A program made the translations under genes and the position numbers. A DNA stretch of 38,288 nucleotides from Bacillota bacterium (lineage in GTDB: Bacteria; Bacillota; Clostridia; Clostridiales; Clostridiaceae), in assembly GCA_023445445.1 (NCBI GenBank), contig JAEXLD010000034.1:1-38288 (forward strand), written 5' to 3'. Under the pieces are notes generated by a model that was not told where the DNA came from, made no database searches, and saw nothing but the letters and a program-made list of their open reading frames with translations. Positions 1 to 8,290 of this stretch are shown in pieces (positions within the stretch are counted from its first letter, which is position 1; the number at the start of each line of letters is the position of its first letter).

Positions 1-16
1 AAAAAGGGGAGTTATA

Positions 17-1252
17 ATGAAAGACTTAGTTTTAGAATCAAATAGATGTTATCTTTGTAAAAATCCAAAATGTAAGGCAAATTGTCCAATAGATACTCCT
101 ATTCCAGAAATAATAGATTTATTTAAAAATGGACAAATAGCAAAGGCAGGAGAAATATTATTTAAGAATAATCCACTTTCTTTAGTTTGCTCTATAGTTT
201 GCCCTCATGAAGACCAATGCACAGGTAATTGTATTAGAGGGATTAAGGATGAAGCAGTAAGATTTTGTGATATAGAAACACATATATCAAAATATTACTT
301 AGAAAATGTTAGATTAGAAAAAGAAGCAGAATTAGATGAAAGAGTTGCTATAATAGGTGGAGGACCAGCAGGTATAACAATTGCTTTTATATTAGCCCAA
401 AAGGGATATAAGGTTACTTTGTTTGACTCTCATGATAAAATTGGCGGAGTATTAAGATATGGTATTCCAGAATTTAGATTGCCAAAAAGCATCTTAGATC
501 ATTATGAGGAAAGACTAATTGAATTAGGTGTTAAAATAAGACCAAATACCTTAGTTGGACCAGTACTTACATTAGATAAGCTTTTCTATGATGGATATAA
601 AGCAATATTTATAGGAACAGGTGTATGGAATCCTAAAACCTTAGACATAAAGGGTGAAAGCTTAGGACATGTCCATTATGCAATTGACTACCTAAAATCC
701 CCTGGGGTCCATAATTTGGGAAATAGGGTATGCGTGATAGGTGCTGGGGATGTAGCCATGGATGCAGCAAGAACAGCTAAAAGAAATGGAGCAGATGAAG
801 TATATATTTTATATAGAAAGGGTATGGAAAACATACCAGCCACAAAGGCTGAATTAGAAGGAGCAATTTCAGATGGGATTAAATTTGAATTATTTAAATC
901 TCCTTTAGAACTAACTGATGATGGAGTAAAATATATAGAAACCGAAAATGTTATAGGTGATGATGGTAGAATAAATACTGTAGCTATAGAAGGAAAAGAA
1001 GGACTATTTGAGTGTGATTCAATAATTATTGCTGTAAGTCAATCTCCTAAAAATAATATAGTTGCAAATACAACAGGACTTGAAACAAATAAATGGGGAT
1101 TATTATTAACTGATGAGTATGGACATACAACAAGAGATGGGGTATTTGCTTCAGGTGATGTAGTTACAGGTGCAAAAACTGTAGTAAGAGCAGCATCTCA
1201 TGCTAAGGTAGTAGCAGAGGAAATTGAAAAGTATATTATAAAAAATAAATAA
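17..1252 (+). CDS. GltD-family NAD(P)-dependent iron-sulfur flavoprotein oxidoreductase
   Basis: A stand-alone relative of the small subunit of glutamate synthase, moving electrons between NAD(P)H, FAD and an N-terminal iron-sulfur domain. Visible parts, in order: a Cys-rich N-terminus (CYLCKNPKCKANCP at about 11-24, CSIVCPHEDQCTGNC at about 58-72) for two Fe-S clusters; an FAD-binding GGGPAG at about 114-119; a second dinucleotide fold VIGAGDVAMDAART at about 241-254; and a C-terminal FASGDVVTGAKTVV that closes over FAD. At 411 residues it is shorter than GltD or the homotetrameric GltA type (about 450-470). No large subunit lies downstream. A strong AGGGGAG site precedes the ATG, and what lies upstream is outside the window. 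It could serve as an NADPH-ferredoxin or sulfide-dehydrogenase type subunit; the true partner cannot be seen. Confidence 0.85.
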   Translation: MKDLVLESNRCYLCKNPKCKANCPIDTPIPEIIDLFKNGQIAKAGEILFKNNPLSLVCSIVCPHEDQCTGNCIRGIKDEAVRFCDIETHISKYYLENVRLEKEAELDERVAIIGGGPAGITIAFILAQKGYKVTLFDSHDKIGGVLRYGIPEFRLPKSILDHYEERLIELGVKIRPNTLVGPVLTLDKLFYDGYKAIFIGTGVWNPKTLDIKGESLGHVHYAIDYLKSPGVHNLGNRVCVIGAGDVAMDAARTAKRNGADEVYILYRKGMENIPATKAELEGAISDGIKFELFKSPLELTDDGVKYIETENVIGDDGRINTVAIEGKEGLFECDSIIIAVSQSPKNNIVANTTGLETNKWGLLLTDEYGHTTRDGVFASGDVVTGAKTVVRAASHAKVVAEEIEKYIIKNK

Positions 1253-1277
1253 TAAGTTAATAAGTTAATAAGTTAAT
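1253..1277 (+). repeat. Short 8-bp tandem repeat after the stop codon
   Basis: Three exact copies of TAAGTTAA (1253-1260, 1261-1268, 1269-1276) follow the stop codon of the oxidoreductase, with a partial fourth. Each copy contains stop triplets. It lies just before the terminator and is a simple-sequence tract of unknown role. Confidence 0.7.
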
Positions 1278-1288
1278 AACTACAAAAG

Positions 1289-1327
1289 AGACCAAATGTA
1301 GTAGTATTTACATTTGGTCTTTTTTTA
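1289..1327 (+). terminator. Rho-independent terminator
   Basis: A perfect 12-bp stem AGACCAAATGTA / TACATTTGGTCT with an 8-base loop, followed by a run of seven T. It ends the GltD-like transcript and isolates the bactofilin operon downstream. Confidence 0.9.
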
Positions 1328-1422
1328 TTAGATAAGTATTAGATACTATTAATACATACATCCACATTTTCAGCATTCAGCTGTATTTATATTTAAAATA
1401 GTATTTAAAAACTATTTACAAC

Positions 1423-1435
1423 GTAACAATGTTAC
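1423..1435. promoter_or_regulatory. Possible operator palindrome GTAAC-N3-GTTAC
   Basis: A 5-3-5 inverted repeat in the leader of the bactofilin operon, 77 bp before the start codon. A near copy, GTAAC-N4-GTTAC, lies at about 32007, upstream of the SDR gene. No cognate factor can be named, and an AT-rich region yields such motifs by chance. Confidence 0.25.
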
Positions 1436-1511
1436 AGTAATATATAGATATAAAGAGAAAAATTAATATTTTTGTTAAAATAAAATAAAACATTGTTATG
1501 ATGGAGGGGCT

Positions 1512-2225
1512 ATGGAAAAGTATGATATAAAAATTGATGGAATTGGTTCTATAAGAGAAGGTAAATATAAAAACATAAAGATAGATGGAATGGGAAGTAT
1601 TCAAGGTGAAATAGAAGCTGATTTTATAAAAATTGATGGCAAGGCTAAGAGCTTAGGTAAAATTAAATGTGAAGAATTAAAGGTAAATGGTCATTTTAAT
1701 TCTTTCGAAGATATTATTAGTAATAATTGTGAGATTAATGGATGCCAAGACGCTAAATGTAGTATAAAGGGAAACTATCTTCATGTTAAGGGACGATTGG
1801 AAGCTGGAAAAGAAGTTAATTTTGATAAAGTCAAAGTGAATGGTGAATTTATTACATTAGGGAATTGTCAATGTGAAGAATTTTATTTAGATGGAAGAGC
1901 TAATATATCAGGGCTTTTATCTGGTGATAATTTAGAACTAAATATTTCAAGAGTTAATGAAATTAGAGAAATTGGAGGAGAAAAATTATCAGTAAAAAGA
2001 AGTAAGAGTTATTTTAAAGTTTTATTTTTTAATATTGAAAGAAAAGGAAAACTAATTTGCAATGAAATAGAAGCAGATGAAATTTATCTAGAGCATACTG
2101 AATGTAATATAGTTAGGGGAAGAAATATAGAAATAGGTGATGGCTGTATCATTGATACAGTAGAATATACAGGGACTTTAAAGGAAAATGGAGATTCTAA
2201 AATAAAGAATAAGGTGTTTTTATAG
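1512..2225 (+). CDS. Bactofilin-like polymer-forming protein (first of a pair)
   Basis: A 237-residue protein built from short beta-helical repeats of the kind seen in bactofilins. KIDGIGSI, KIDGMGSI, KIDGKAKSL and KVNGHF recur about every 15-20 residues, alternating with I-x-C/A-x-x-x-x-I turns. No signal peptide or membrane segment is evident, so a cytoplasmic filament former is likely. It is followed after 9 bp by a second protein of the same kind and then by a YhbD-type protein. This matches the content, though not the order, of Bacillus subtilis yhbD-yhbE-yhbF, where the two bactofilins are linked to flagellar assembly. The C-terminal 40 residues (CNIVRGRNIEIGDGC, VEYTG) recur almost unchanged in the next gene, so the pair arose by duplication. 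Start: GGAGGGG site 6 bases before ATG. Confidence 0.75.
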   Translation: MEKYDIKIDGIGSIREGKYKNIKIDGMGSIQGEIEADFIKIDGKAKSLGKIKCEELKVNGHFNSFEDIISNNCEINGCQDAKCSIKGNYLHVKGRLEAGKEVNFDKVKVNGEFITLGNCQCEEFYLDGRANISGLLSGDNLELNISRVNEIREIGGEKLSVKRSKSYFKVLFFNIERKGKLICNEIEADEIYLEHTECNIVRGRNIEIGDGCIIDTVEYTGTLKENGDSKIKNKVFL

Positions 2226-2234
2226 GAGGTTATT

Positions 2235-3038
2235 ATGAGTGAAAATAATACAAAGATATTAGGTGATGCAACAATCGGAGCAGGGAAATACAATAATATA
2301 ACCATAATGGGCGATGGAACTGTAATGGGAGATATAGAATGCGTAGATGTAGTTATAATGGGAGATGGAGAATTTAATGGAACTGTTATGGCAAGAGACA
2401 TAAAGGTAATGGGAGATTCAAATTTTATGGCACCTATTGAGGCTAGAGCATTTAATATTTATGGAGATTCAACCTTAAAAGAAAAAGGAACTTTAGATAT
2501 ATTAAGCATTAAGGGAGACTTTAAAAGTGAATCTGAATTAGAGGTTAAAGATAAAGCTATTATTATGGGGGATTCAGAATTAAAGGCAGATTTTAAAGGT
2601 AATTATATAAAGATTTTAGGTGATATGAAGGCAAGTAAAAATGTATATTTTGATACATTAAAGATATTAGGTAGTGCAGAAATTAATGATAATTGTGAGG
2701 GAAATTATTTTTATAATAAAGGAGAAGTAGAAATAGGTGGATTACTTTCTGCCGATAAAATAGAAATATTTCCAAAGGGAGAAAGTAAGATTGAAGAAAT
2801 TGGTGGAAGTGAAATAACAATTAGAAAATCAGGATATCTAGATTTTTTTAGTGGGAAAGTTATATCTAAATTAATAGAGGGAGATAATATTATCTTAGAA
2901 AATACCATTTGCAATATAGTAAGAGGTCATGATATTACTATATTATCAGGATGCTCTATAGATAAAATTGAGTATACAGGTAAATTAACAATAGATAAAA
3001 AAAGTAAGGTAGGGGAGCAAATATGCTTGAGGAATTAA
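2235..3038 (+). CDS. Bactofilin-like polymer-forming protein (second of a pair)
   Basis: A 267-residue paralogue of the preceding gene. Repeats read TIMGDGTVMGDIE, VIMGDGEFNG, KVMGDSNFM, IYGDSTL, IKGDF, IMGDSEL and ILGDMKAS, a regular turn-and-strand pattern expected for a right-handed beta-helix that polymerises without nucleotide. The C-terminus again carries CNIVRGHDITILSGC and IEYTGKL, shared with the first copy. The start has a good AGGAGGT site 7 bases upstream. Its last 16 bases overlap the start of the YhbD-type gene in another frame, which implies translational coupling. Assignment rests on repeat pattern and neighbours, not on a catalytic motif. Confidence 0.75.
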   Translation: MSENNTKILGDATIGAGKYNNITIMGDGTVMGDIECVDVVIMGDGEFNGTVMARDIKVMGDSNFMAPIEARAFNIYGDSTLKEKGTLDILSIKGDFKSESELEVKDKAIIMGDSELKADFKGNYIKILGDMKASKNVYFDTLKILGSAEINDNCEGNYFYNKGEVEIGGLLSADKIEIFPKGESKIEEIGGSEITIRKSGYLDFFSGKVISKLIEGDNIILENTICNIVRGHDITILSGCSIDKIEYTGKLTIDKKSKVGEQICLRN

Positions 3039-3634
3039 TATCCAAGAAGGAACTTTTAGAAATTATGGGAATATCTTATGGTCAGTTATACAGATGGAAA
3101 AGAAAAGATTTAATACCAGAAGAATGGTTTATTAAAAAGAGTGTATCTACAGGCCAAGAGACATTTTTTCCAAAGGAAAAAATAATTGAAAGAATAAATA
3201 AAATCATTGAATTAAAGGATGAAGCATCCTTAGATGAACTTGCATATATTTTTTCAAATAATATTAAGGATATAAAAATTACTAGAGATTATTTAATTAA
3301 TGTTTTTTCAAATGAAATAATTACAATGTATGAAGATATTATTGAAATTAAAGATATATATGAAGAAAATAATATTTTTTCACTATTTATGTATAATAAG
3401 CTTATTAGCTTAGGAAGCTTAAGCCTCTCAGAAATAAAAGAAATAATATTATTAGCTAATAGAGACTACAAAAAAATAGATAATAGAGATTATGAACTAG
3501 TTATTAAAAGAAAGTATGGGGTTTGCTATTACTATATAATTTTAGATAATGTAGATATGTTTAATGATGATTCTTCTATTGAACTCGCAAGGTTAAATAT
3601 AAATAAAATCATTGAAGAAATAAAAAGCTTATAA
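3023..3634 (+). CDS. YhbD-type protein (DUF4004) with MerR-like N-terminus
   Basis: A 203-residue protein. Its N-terminus (ELLEIMGISYGQLYRWKRKDLIPEEWFIKK, about 9-38) reads as a MerR-like winged helix, followed by FFPKEKIIERINKIIELK and a long helical C-terminal part. This is the layout of the YhbD/DUF4004 family found with bactofilins in Firmicutes. The start overlaps the bactofilin gene by 16 bp with a GGGGAG site inside that gene, so the three genes form one operon. It may tune the operon or couple filament formation to transcription; the target is unknown. Confidence 0.75.
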   Translation: MLEELISKKELLEIMGISYGQLYRWKRKDLIPEEWFIKKSVSTGQETFFPKEKIIERINKIIELKDEASLDELAYIFSNNIKDIKITRDYLINVFSNEIITMYEDIIEIKDIYEENNIFSLFMYNKLISLGSLSLSEIKEIILLANRDYKKIDNRDYELVIKRKYGVCYYYIILDNVDMFNDDSSIELARLNINKIIEEIKSL

Positions 3635-3645
3635 AGAAATTATTT

Positions 3646-3660
3646 AATTCTCTGAAAATT
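3646..3660. promoter_or_regulatory. CodY box (14 of 15 consensus)
   Basis: AATTCTCTGAAAATT matches the CodY consensus AATTTTCWGAAAATT at 14 of 15 positions. It lies in the -35 region of a promoter whose -10 is the TATAATATAAT at about 3666-3676, so CodY bound with branched-chain amino acids and GTP would be expected to repress the PucR-type regulator gene that follows. Confidence 0.65.
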
Positions 3661-3709
3661 CGTATATAATATAATTATTAAAAGGATTATACATGAAGCG
3701 GAGGATAAT

Positions 3710-4621
3710 ATGGGAGCAATAGTAGAGTTACTAAAGGAACTATGTAAAGATACCAATATAAAAATTAGATTATTAGATGTTAACAATAATGAAATATATG
3801 ATAATTTGCCTTCAACAGAATCAAAGATTATGAGAAAAATATCTATAAATAATAAAACCTATAAAATTGTACTAGAGCAAGAGGATATAAAGATAATACC
3901 AATAGTAGAGTATTTATTAAATAAATATATTGAAAAAGAAAATGTAGTGCAAGAACTATTAGAAGGAAGAAAGCAATGGGATGTTTTAAAGGACTTTGCA
4001 ATTACTAGGTCTAATAAAATGTTGCTAATTGAAAGTAATAAGGAAGATGAAGTTTTAGAAATAGTGAGAGATACATATTCAAATAGTGATTTTTATGTAG
4101 GCGAGATATACGATAGAATAATAGTTGTTGGTAACCTAGAGGATGAAAAGGATCATGCTTTTTCGCTAAAAGAAACTCTTATACAAATTTTAGGAGTAAA
4201 TGCGAAGATAAGTATAAGTGATTTAGATGGTACTTTTGAAGGTTTTAAAGAATCTTATAAATCAGCTGTACAAGCTTTGGATATAGGTAGAAGATTTAAA
4301 ATTAAGCCTGAAATATATTATTTAAAAGATATGTATTTAGAAAGAGCTATTTATAATTTATCTAGTGAGTATTCAAGAAAGCTTAAAGAAGAGTATAAGG
4401 ATGTATTTAAAGGATTTAATTATGAATTAATACAAACTTTAGAAGAAATATTAAAATGTGATTTATCATTAACTAAAGCAGCCAAAAATTTATATATTCA
4501 TAGAAATACTTTGATGTATAGAATTGAAAAAATAAAAAAAGAAACAGGCTTTGATATACGTAATTTTAAGGAAGCTACATTTTTATATATACTTTATATG
4601 AATAGCAAAGTAAATTATTAG
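3710..4621 (+). CDS. PucR/CdaR-type transcriptional regulator
   Basis: A 303-residue regulator with the C-terminal HTH_30 domain of the PucR/CdaR family. The stretch LSLTKAAKNLYIHRNTLMYRIEKIKKETG (about 252-280) has the typical N-x-x-x-HRNTL-x-YR signature. The N-terminal two thirds hold a GGDEF-like CdaR middle domain (ESYKSAVQALDIGRRF at about 183-198) and no membrane segment. PucR relatives control purine catabolism or sugar-acid use. The gene converges with adenine deaminase, and the CodY box upstream suggests induction under nutrient limitation. The regulated genes cannot be named from sequence alone. Start: GCGGAGGA site before the ATG. Confidence 0.8.
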   Translation: MGAIVELLKELCKDTNIKIRLLDVNNNEIYDNLPSTESKIMRKISINNKTYKIVLEQEDIKIIPIVEYLLNKYIEKENVVQELLEGRKQWDVLKDFAITRSNKMLLIESNKEDEVLEIVRDTYSNSDFYVGEIYDRIIVVGNLEDEKDHAFSLKETLIQILGVNAKISISDLDGTFEGFKESYKSAVQALDIGRRFKIKPEIYYLKDMYLERAIYNLSSEYSRKLKEEYKDVFKGFNYELIQTLEEILKCDLSLTKAAKNLYIHRNTLMYRIEKIKKETGFDIRNFKEATFLYILYMNSKVNY

Positions 4622-4648
4622 ATAACATAATTGTATAAAATAAATAAT

Positions 4649-4685
4649 AAAATGGAGTTGTGCAACTATAGCATAACTCCATTTT
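4649..4685. terminator. Bidirectional terminator between convergent genes
   Basis: An 11-bp stem AAAATGGAGTT / AACTCCATTTT with A-rich and T-rich flanks on both sides, placed between the stop codons of the plus-strand regulator and the minus-strand adenine deaminase. Confidence 0.8.
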
Positions 4686-4698
4686 AAGTTAGTGTATA

Positions 4699-6435
4699 CT
4701 AATTAGCAGTTTTAATAAATTCAAATTTATTTACATCAAATAAGCCTTTATCTGTTATTTTTAAATCTGGAATAACTGGAAGTGATAAGAAAGATAAAGT
4801 TAAAAAAGGATTGAAATTTATATCAGGAGCAACTTCTTTTATAGCAAAGTGAAGTTTTTCTAAGTCTGAAGTAACATCTGATGAATCTCTAGCAGTTATA
4901 AGTCCTGCAATTTCTAATTGAATTGATGCTAGCACTTTTCCATTTTTAACAACTATAATTCCACCATTGATTTTTTTAAGCTCATTTATAGCAAATAATA
5001 TATCTTCATCTGATACTCCACAGGTTATTAAGTTATGAGAATCATGAGCAATAGTTGTAGCTATGGCTCCAAATTTTAAATTAAGACCTTTTATTACCCC
5101 AAGACCAATATTACCTGTATTTTTATGTCTCTCAATTACTGCTATTTTTAATAAATCTAAATCTACATCTGATTTAAAGCTGTTAGTATCTTTTAAAGTA
5201 TTTATATTAACTTTTACATGATTACTTTCTAGTTTATTTGGATTTATCTCAATTACATTTAGTATTGTCTTATATTTCAAATCTATTTCTAAGTCTTTCG
5301 AAGTAATATCCTTAGTATTAATATTATTTAATTTAGGTAAATCATATCTAGTTTCAGATATTTCGCAAACTAATTCATTATCTTTTACTACTAAGTTACC
5401 ATTTTTATAAACAGAGTTAATTTTAAAAGTAGATAGGTCATCTAATATTATAAAGTCAGCAGTAAAACCAGGGGCTATTGCTCCTTTATATTTTAAGTTA
5501 TAACATTCTGAAGGATTAAGGGTACACATCTGTATTGCAGTTTCAGGTGCTAAGCCATAAGAAATAGCTGTTCTTATAGAACTATCCATGCTTCCATTTG
5601 CTATTAAATCATCAATATGTTTATCATCTGTGCAAAAACATATTCTTCTGCTATTAGAAATAGAAGCTGCTTTTATTAATTCCTTTAGATTTTTAGCCAC
5701 AGAGCCTTCTCTTAGATGAACATAAATACCTCTTCTTAGTTTTTCAATAACTTCTTCTGCTAAATGTGATTCATGATCAGTAGAAATATTAGCTGTAGCA
5801 TAAATGTTTAACATATCATTATTAAATCCAGCACAATGACCATCAATAATTAGACCCATTGATTTTGCATCCCAAAGCTTATTAATCATATCATCTGAGC
5901 AGTTTACGACTTCAGGAAAATTCATAATTTCAGCTAATCCTAACACATTAGGCTCATTATACAATGTCTTTAAGTCTTCACTTCCTAATATGGCACCAGA
6001 AGTTTCAAAAGAAGTAGCTGGAACACAGGAAGGAAGCATGAAATAATAATCAAAGGGTATATCTTTAGCTAGATCCATAATAAGTTTAATACCTTTTTCT
6101 CCTAGTACATTAGCAATTTCATGTGGGTCAATAACAATAGATGTGATTCCATGTAATAAGGCAGCTTTAGAGTATTCCTTTGGAGTTACTAGTGATGATT
6201 CGATGTGGGCATGAGCATCTATAAGACCAGGACATATGAATTTACCAGTACCATCAATTTCAACTAATCCATTATAATTGCCAAATCCTACGATTACTCC
6301 ATTTTTAATAGCTATATTATCTGTAAAAGAACTGTTTTGAAATACGTCAACAATAGTTATATTATTAATAACTAAGTCACATAGATCGGCTTTACTTGAA
6401 GCCTTAATTTGAGATATAAAATCATTCTTATTCAT
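4699..6435 (-). CDS. ade: Adenine deaminase
   Basis: Hydrolyses adenine to hypoxanthine and ammonia in purine salvage. A 578-residue protein, the usual length for the bacterial AdeC amidohydrolase family. Metal and substrate motifs are intact: GLIDAHAHIESS (about 71-82) with the two-His metal site, VIDPHEIANVLG (about 101-112), DGHCAG (about 198-203), the STDHES helix, and CTDDKHIDDL (about 267-276). The C-terminal adenine-deaminase domain ends in FLTLSFLSLPVIPDLKITDKG. Start: AGAGGTGG site 5 bases upstream of ATG. The leader contains a purine riboswitch, so expression answers to purine level. It converges with a PucR-type regulator and diverges from metA. Confidence 0.95.
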   Translation of the reverse strand: MNKNDFISQIKASSKADLCDLVINNITIVDVFQNSSFTDNIAIKNGVIVGFGNYNGLVEIDGTGKFICPGLIDAHAHIESSLVTPKEYSKAALLHGITSIVIDPHEIANVLGEKGIKLIMDLAKDIPFDYYFMLPSCVPATSFETSGAILGSEDLKTLYNEPNVLGLAEIMNFPEVVNCSDDMINKLWDAKSMGLIIDGHCAGFNNDMLNIYATANISTDHESHLAEEVIEKLRRGIYVHLREGSVAKNLKELIKAASISNSRRICFCTDDKHIDDLIANGSMDSSIRTAISYGLAPETAIQMCTLNPSECYNLKYKGAIAPGFTADFIILDDLSTFKINSVYKNGNLVVKDNELVCEISETRYDLPKLNNINTKDITSKDLEIDLKYKTILNVIEINPNKLESNHVKVNINTLKDTNSFKSDVDLDLLKIAVIERHKNTGNIGLGVIKGLNLKFGAIATTIAHDSHNLITCGVSDEDILFAINELKKINGGIIVVKNGKVLASIQLEIAGLITARDSSDVTSDLEKLHFAIKEVAPDINFNPFLTLSFLSLPVIPDLKITDKGLFDVNKFEFIKTAN

Positions 6436-6492
6436 AAATCCACCTCTGAGTATATTTAAATATAATAATAAACAACCTGACCTGGATTAAAA

Positions 6493-6561
6493 CTTCATAG
6501 TTATACTATTTACGGTAGTATAGTAGAGACGCCTGAACCATATTATCAAGCTTATAGGAAG
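6493..6561 (-). promoter_or_regulatory. Purine riboswitch, guanine/hypoxanthine class (C74)
   Basis: Read on the minus strand from 6561 to 6493, all parts of the purine aptamer are present. P1 is CTTC/GAAG extended by TATAA and CTATG. P2 is GCTTGA/TCAGGC closing the ATATGG loop. J2/3 is GTCTCTAC. P3 is the perfect TATACTA/TAGTATA hairpin with the guanine-type loop CCGTAAA. J3/1 reads ACTATG, giving C at the ligand-pairing position (C74), which means guanine or hypoxanthine rather than adenine. J2/3 has C at the flipped-out position 48 where U is usual. There is no clear terminator. AATCCA just after P1 (6483-6488) can pair with TGGATT overlapping the ribosome-binding site (6437-6442), so translational control is likely. 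Confidence 0.85.
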
Positions 6562-6708
6562 GTTATTTTTATATATTATATGAAATTGTAGACAAGCTGT
6601 CAAAGGTAAAGTTATATTAATATATAATTATTTCTATACAAATAAAGAACTAATTACTGTTAAAATATTGAATTTTATGTTTTAATAGGTATAAAGGAGG
6701 GGGTTTAT

Positions 6709-7626
6709 TTGCCAATAAAAATTCCAGTAGAGCTTCCAGCATTCAAGGTTTTATCTGATGAAAATATCTTTGTAATGAACACTGAAAGGGCACAAACTCA
6801 AGATATAAGACCATTAAAAATAGCAATTTTAAATTTGATGCCCATAAAGATTCAAGCAGAAAATCAATTGCTTAGATATTTATCTAATACTCCAATTCAA
6901 ATAGAAATAACATTGATACAAACTAAAAGTTATTCTTCTCAAAATACTCCTATAGAGCATTTAGATAAGTTTTATAATTATTTTGAGGATGTAAAGGATG
7001 AAAAATTTGATGGGTTAATAATAACTGGGGCACCTGTTGAAACTATGGGATTTGAAGATGTATCATATTGGAAAGAGTTAAAAGAAATAATGGAATGGAG
7101 CAAAACAAATGTTTTTTCAACTTTACACATTTGTTGGGGAGCTCAAGCAGCTTTATATTATCATTATGATATAAAGAAAGTTCCGTTAAAGAAGAAGTTG
7201 TTTGGAGTATTTCCTCATAAGGTGAATATAATTAATGAGGATTTAACTAGAGGATTGGATGATATATTTTATGCACCTCATTCTAGACATACAACTACAC
7301 TAATAGAGGATATAAAAAAAGCTAATAACCTTGAAGTATTAGCAGAATCAGAGGAAGCTGGAGCATTTATAATTGCAACAAGAAATAAGAGACAAATATT
7401 TATAACTGGACATTTAGAGTATGATAGAGATACGCTGAAGAATGAATACTTAAGAGATTATAATAAAGGGTTAGAAATAGACATTCCTAAAAATTATTTT
7501 CCTAATGATAATATTAAAGAAATTCCTAATGTAAAATGGAGGGGAAGTGCCAATATAGTTTTTGGTAACTGGATTAATTATTGTATTTATCAAAATACTC
7601 CATACAATATTAAAAATATTAAATGA
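6709..7626 (+). CDS. metA: Homoserine O-acetyltransferase (MetA family, Glu111 type)
   Basis: Activates homoserine for methionine synthesis. A 305-residue MetA-fold enzyme starting at TTG with a very strong AAAGGAGGGGG site; PIKIPVELPA matches the usual MetA N-terminus, which fixes this start. The catalytic residues fall at the family's exact numbers: Cys142 (LHICWGAQA), His235 and Glu237 (ITGHLEYDRDTL). Residue 111 in GAPVE is Glu. In the published specificity study of this family, Glu111 goes with acetyl-CoA and Gly111 with succinyl-CoA, so acetyl transfer is predicted despite the common annotation as succinyltransferase. It is monocistronic, and no SAM riboswitch or T-box is visible in the 270-bp divergent spacer. 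Confidence 0.93.
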   Translation: MPIKIPVELPAFKVLSDENIFVMNTERAQTQDIRPLKIAILNLMPIKIQAENQLLRYLSNTPIQIEITLIQTKSYSSQNTPIEHLDKFYNYFEDVKDEKFDGLIITGAPVETMGFEDVSYWKELKEIMEWSKTNVFSTLHICWGAQAALYYHYDIKKVPLKKKLFGVFPHKVNIINEDLTRGLDDIFYAPHSRHTTTLIEDIKKANNLEVLAESEEAGAFIIATRNKRQIFITGHLEYDRDTLKNEYLRDYNKGLEIDIPKNYFPNDNIKEIPNVKWRGSANIVFGNWINYCIYQNTPYNIKNIK

Positions 7627-7768
7627 ATCAGATCAGAAAAAAAGTGTATACAATTTAAGTAATATTAAATTTTTATTTATTTCATTTTATTTAGACTGTA
7701 TTTCAACATAGAACTTTTTTACTTCTAAAATAGTATAATAATAAGAAACCTTATATTTTGGAGGAATT

Positions 7769-8266
7769 ATGGAAGAAAGAATAGTGATTTTAGGAGAAAT
7801 AAGTGAATTTTTAATAGATTTTTGTAAGTATTTGCTTTCAAAAAACTTAGAAGTATATGTAGCTTTAAGAAAAAACCTAGAACCTACCAGATTAAAAGAA
7901 ATAGAGGGAAAGATTTCTTTAATAAAATACAATGATGAAGTAGATGAAATAAAATTTATATTAAAATCAATTGAACCTCAAATTATATATAATTTATATG
8001 GAGTTACAAATAAAAATGACTTAAAGGAATTAATAAAAAAAGTCTTTTTAAAAAACATACTTTTGTTAGAAGAACTAATAGAATCAAATAATTCAGTACT
8101 AATTAATGTAATAGAAAGAACAGAGAGAGATGAGCAAGGAAATCCTTTAAGTATATATACTGCTATTGTAGATTCATTGAATAAAGTTAATAAATTTTAT
8201 AGGGATTTCTATAAAATACAAACAAGTATAGTTTATAGAGATGAATATGAAGAATCTATGAAATAA
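7769..8266 (+). CDS. Short degenerate extended-SDR (NAD-dependent epimerase-like) protein
   Basis: A 165-residue protein that follows the extended-SDR layout. A first strand and helix (RIVILGEISEFLIDFCKYLLSKNLEVYVALR) is followed by a DEIKFILKSIEPQIIYNLYGVTNKN segment corresponding to the xDxxxxxxxxPDxVxHLAA region, then KNILLLEELIES and a Y-x-x-x-x-x-x-x-N helix. The Gly-rich cofactor motif is degraded to GEISEF and no Tyr-x-x-x-Lys pair is evident, so binding of NAD and catalysis are doubtful. Intact relatives are about 300 residues, so the C-terminal substrate domain is missing. A GGAGG site supports translation. It may be a reduced or non-enzymatic descendant; function unknown. Confidence 0.5.
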   Translation: MEERIVILGEISEFLIDFCKYLLSKNLEVYVALRKNLEPTRLKEIEGKISLIKYNDEVDEIKFILKSIEPQIIYNLYGVTNKNDLKELIKKVFLKNILLLEELIESNNSVLINVIERTERDEQGNPLSIYTAIVDSLNKVNKFYRDFYKIQTSIVYRDEYEESMK

Positions 8267-8290
8267 TAATATAGAAAAAATCCAGATATA

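Noticed and set aside
6562..6708. SAM riboswitch or T-box for metA
   Set aside because: No SAM-I core motifs and no T-box sequence; the spacer is too short once the purine riboswitch on the other strand is allotted.
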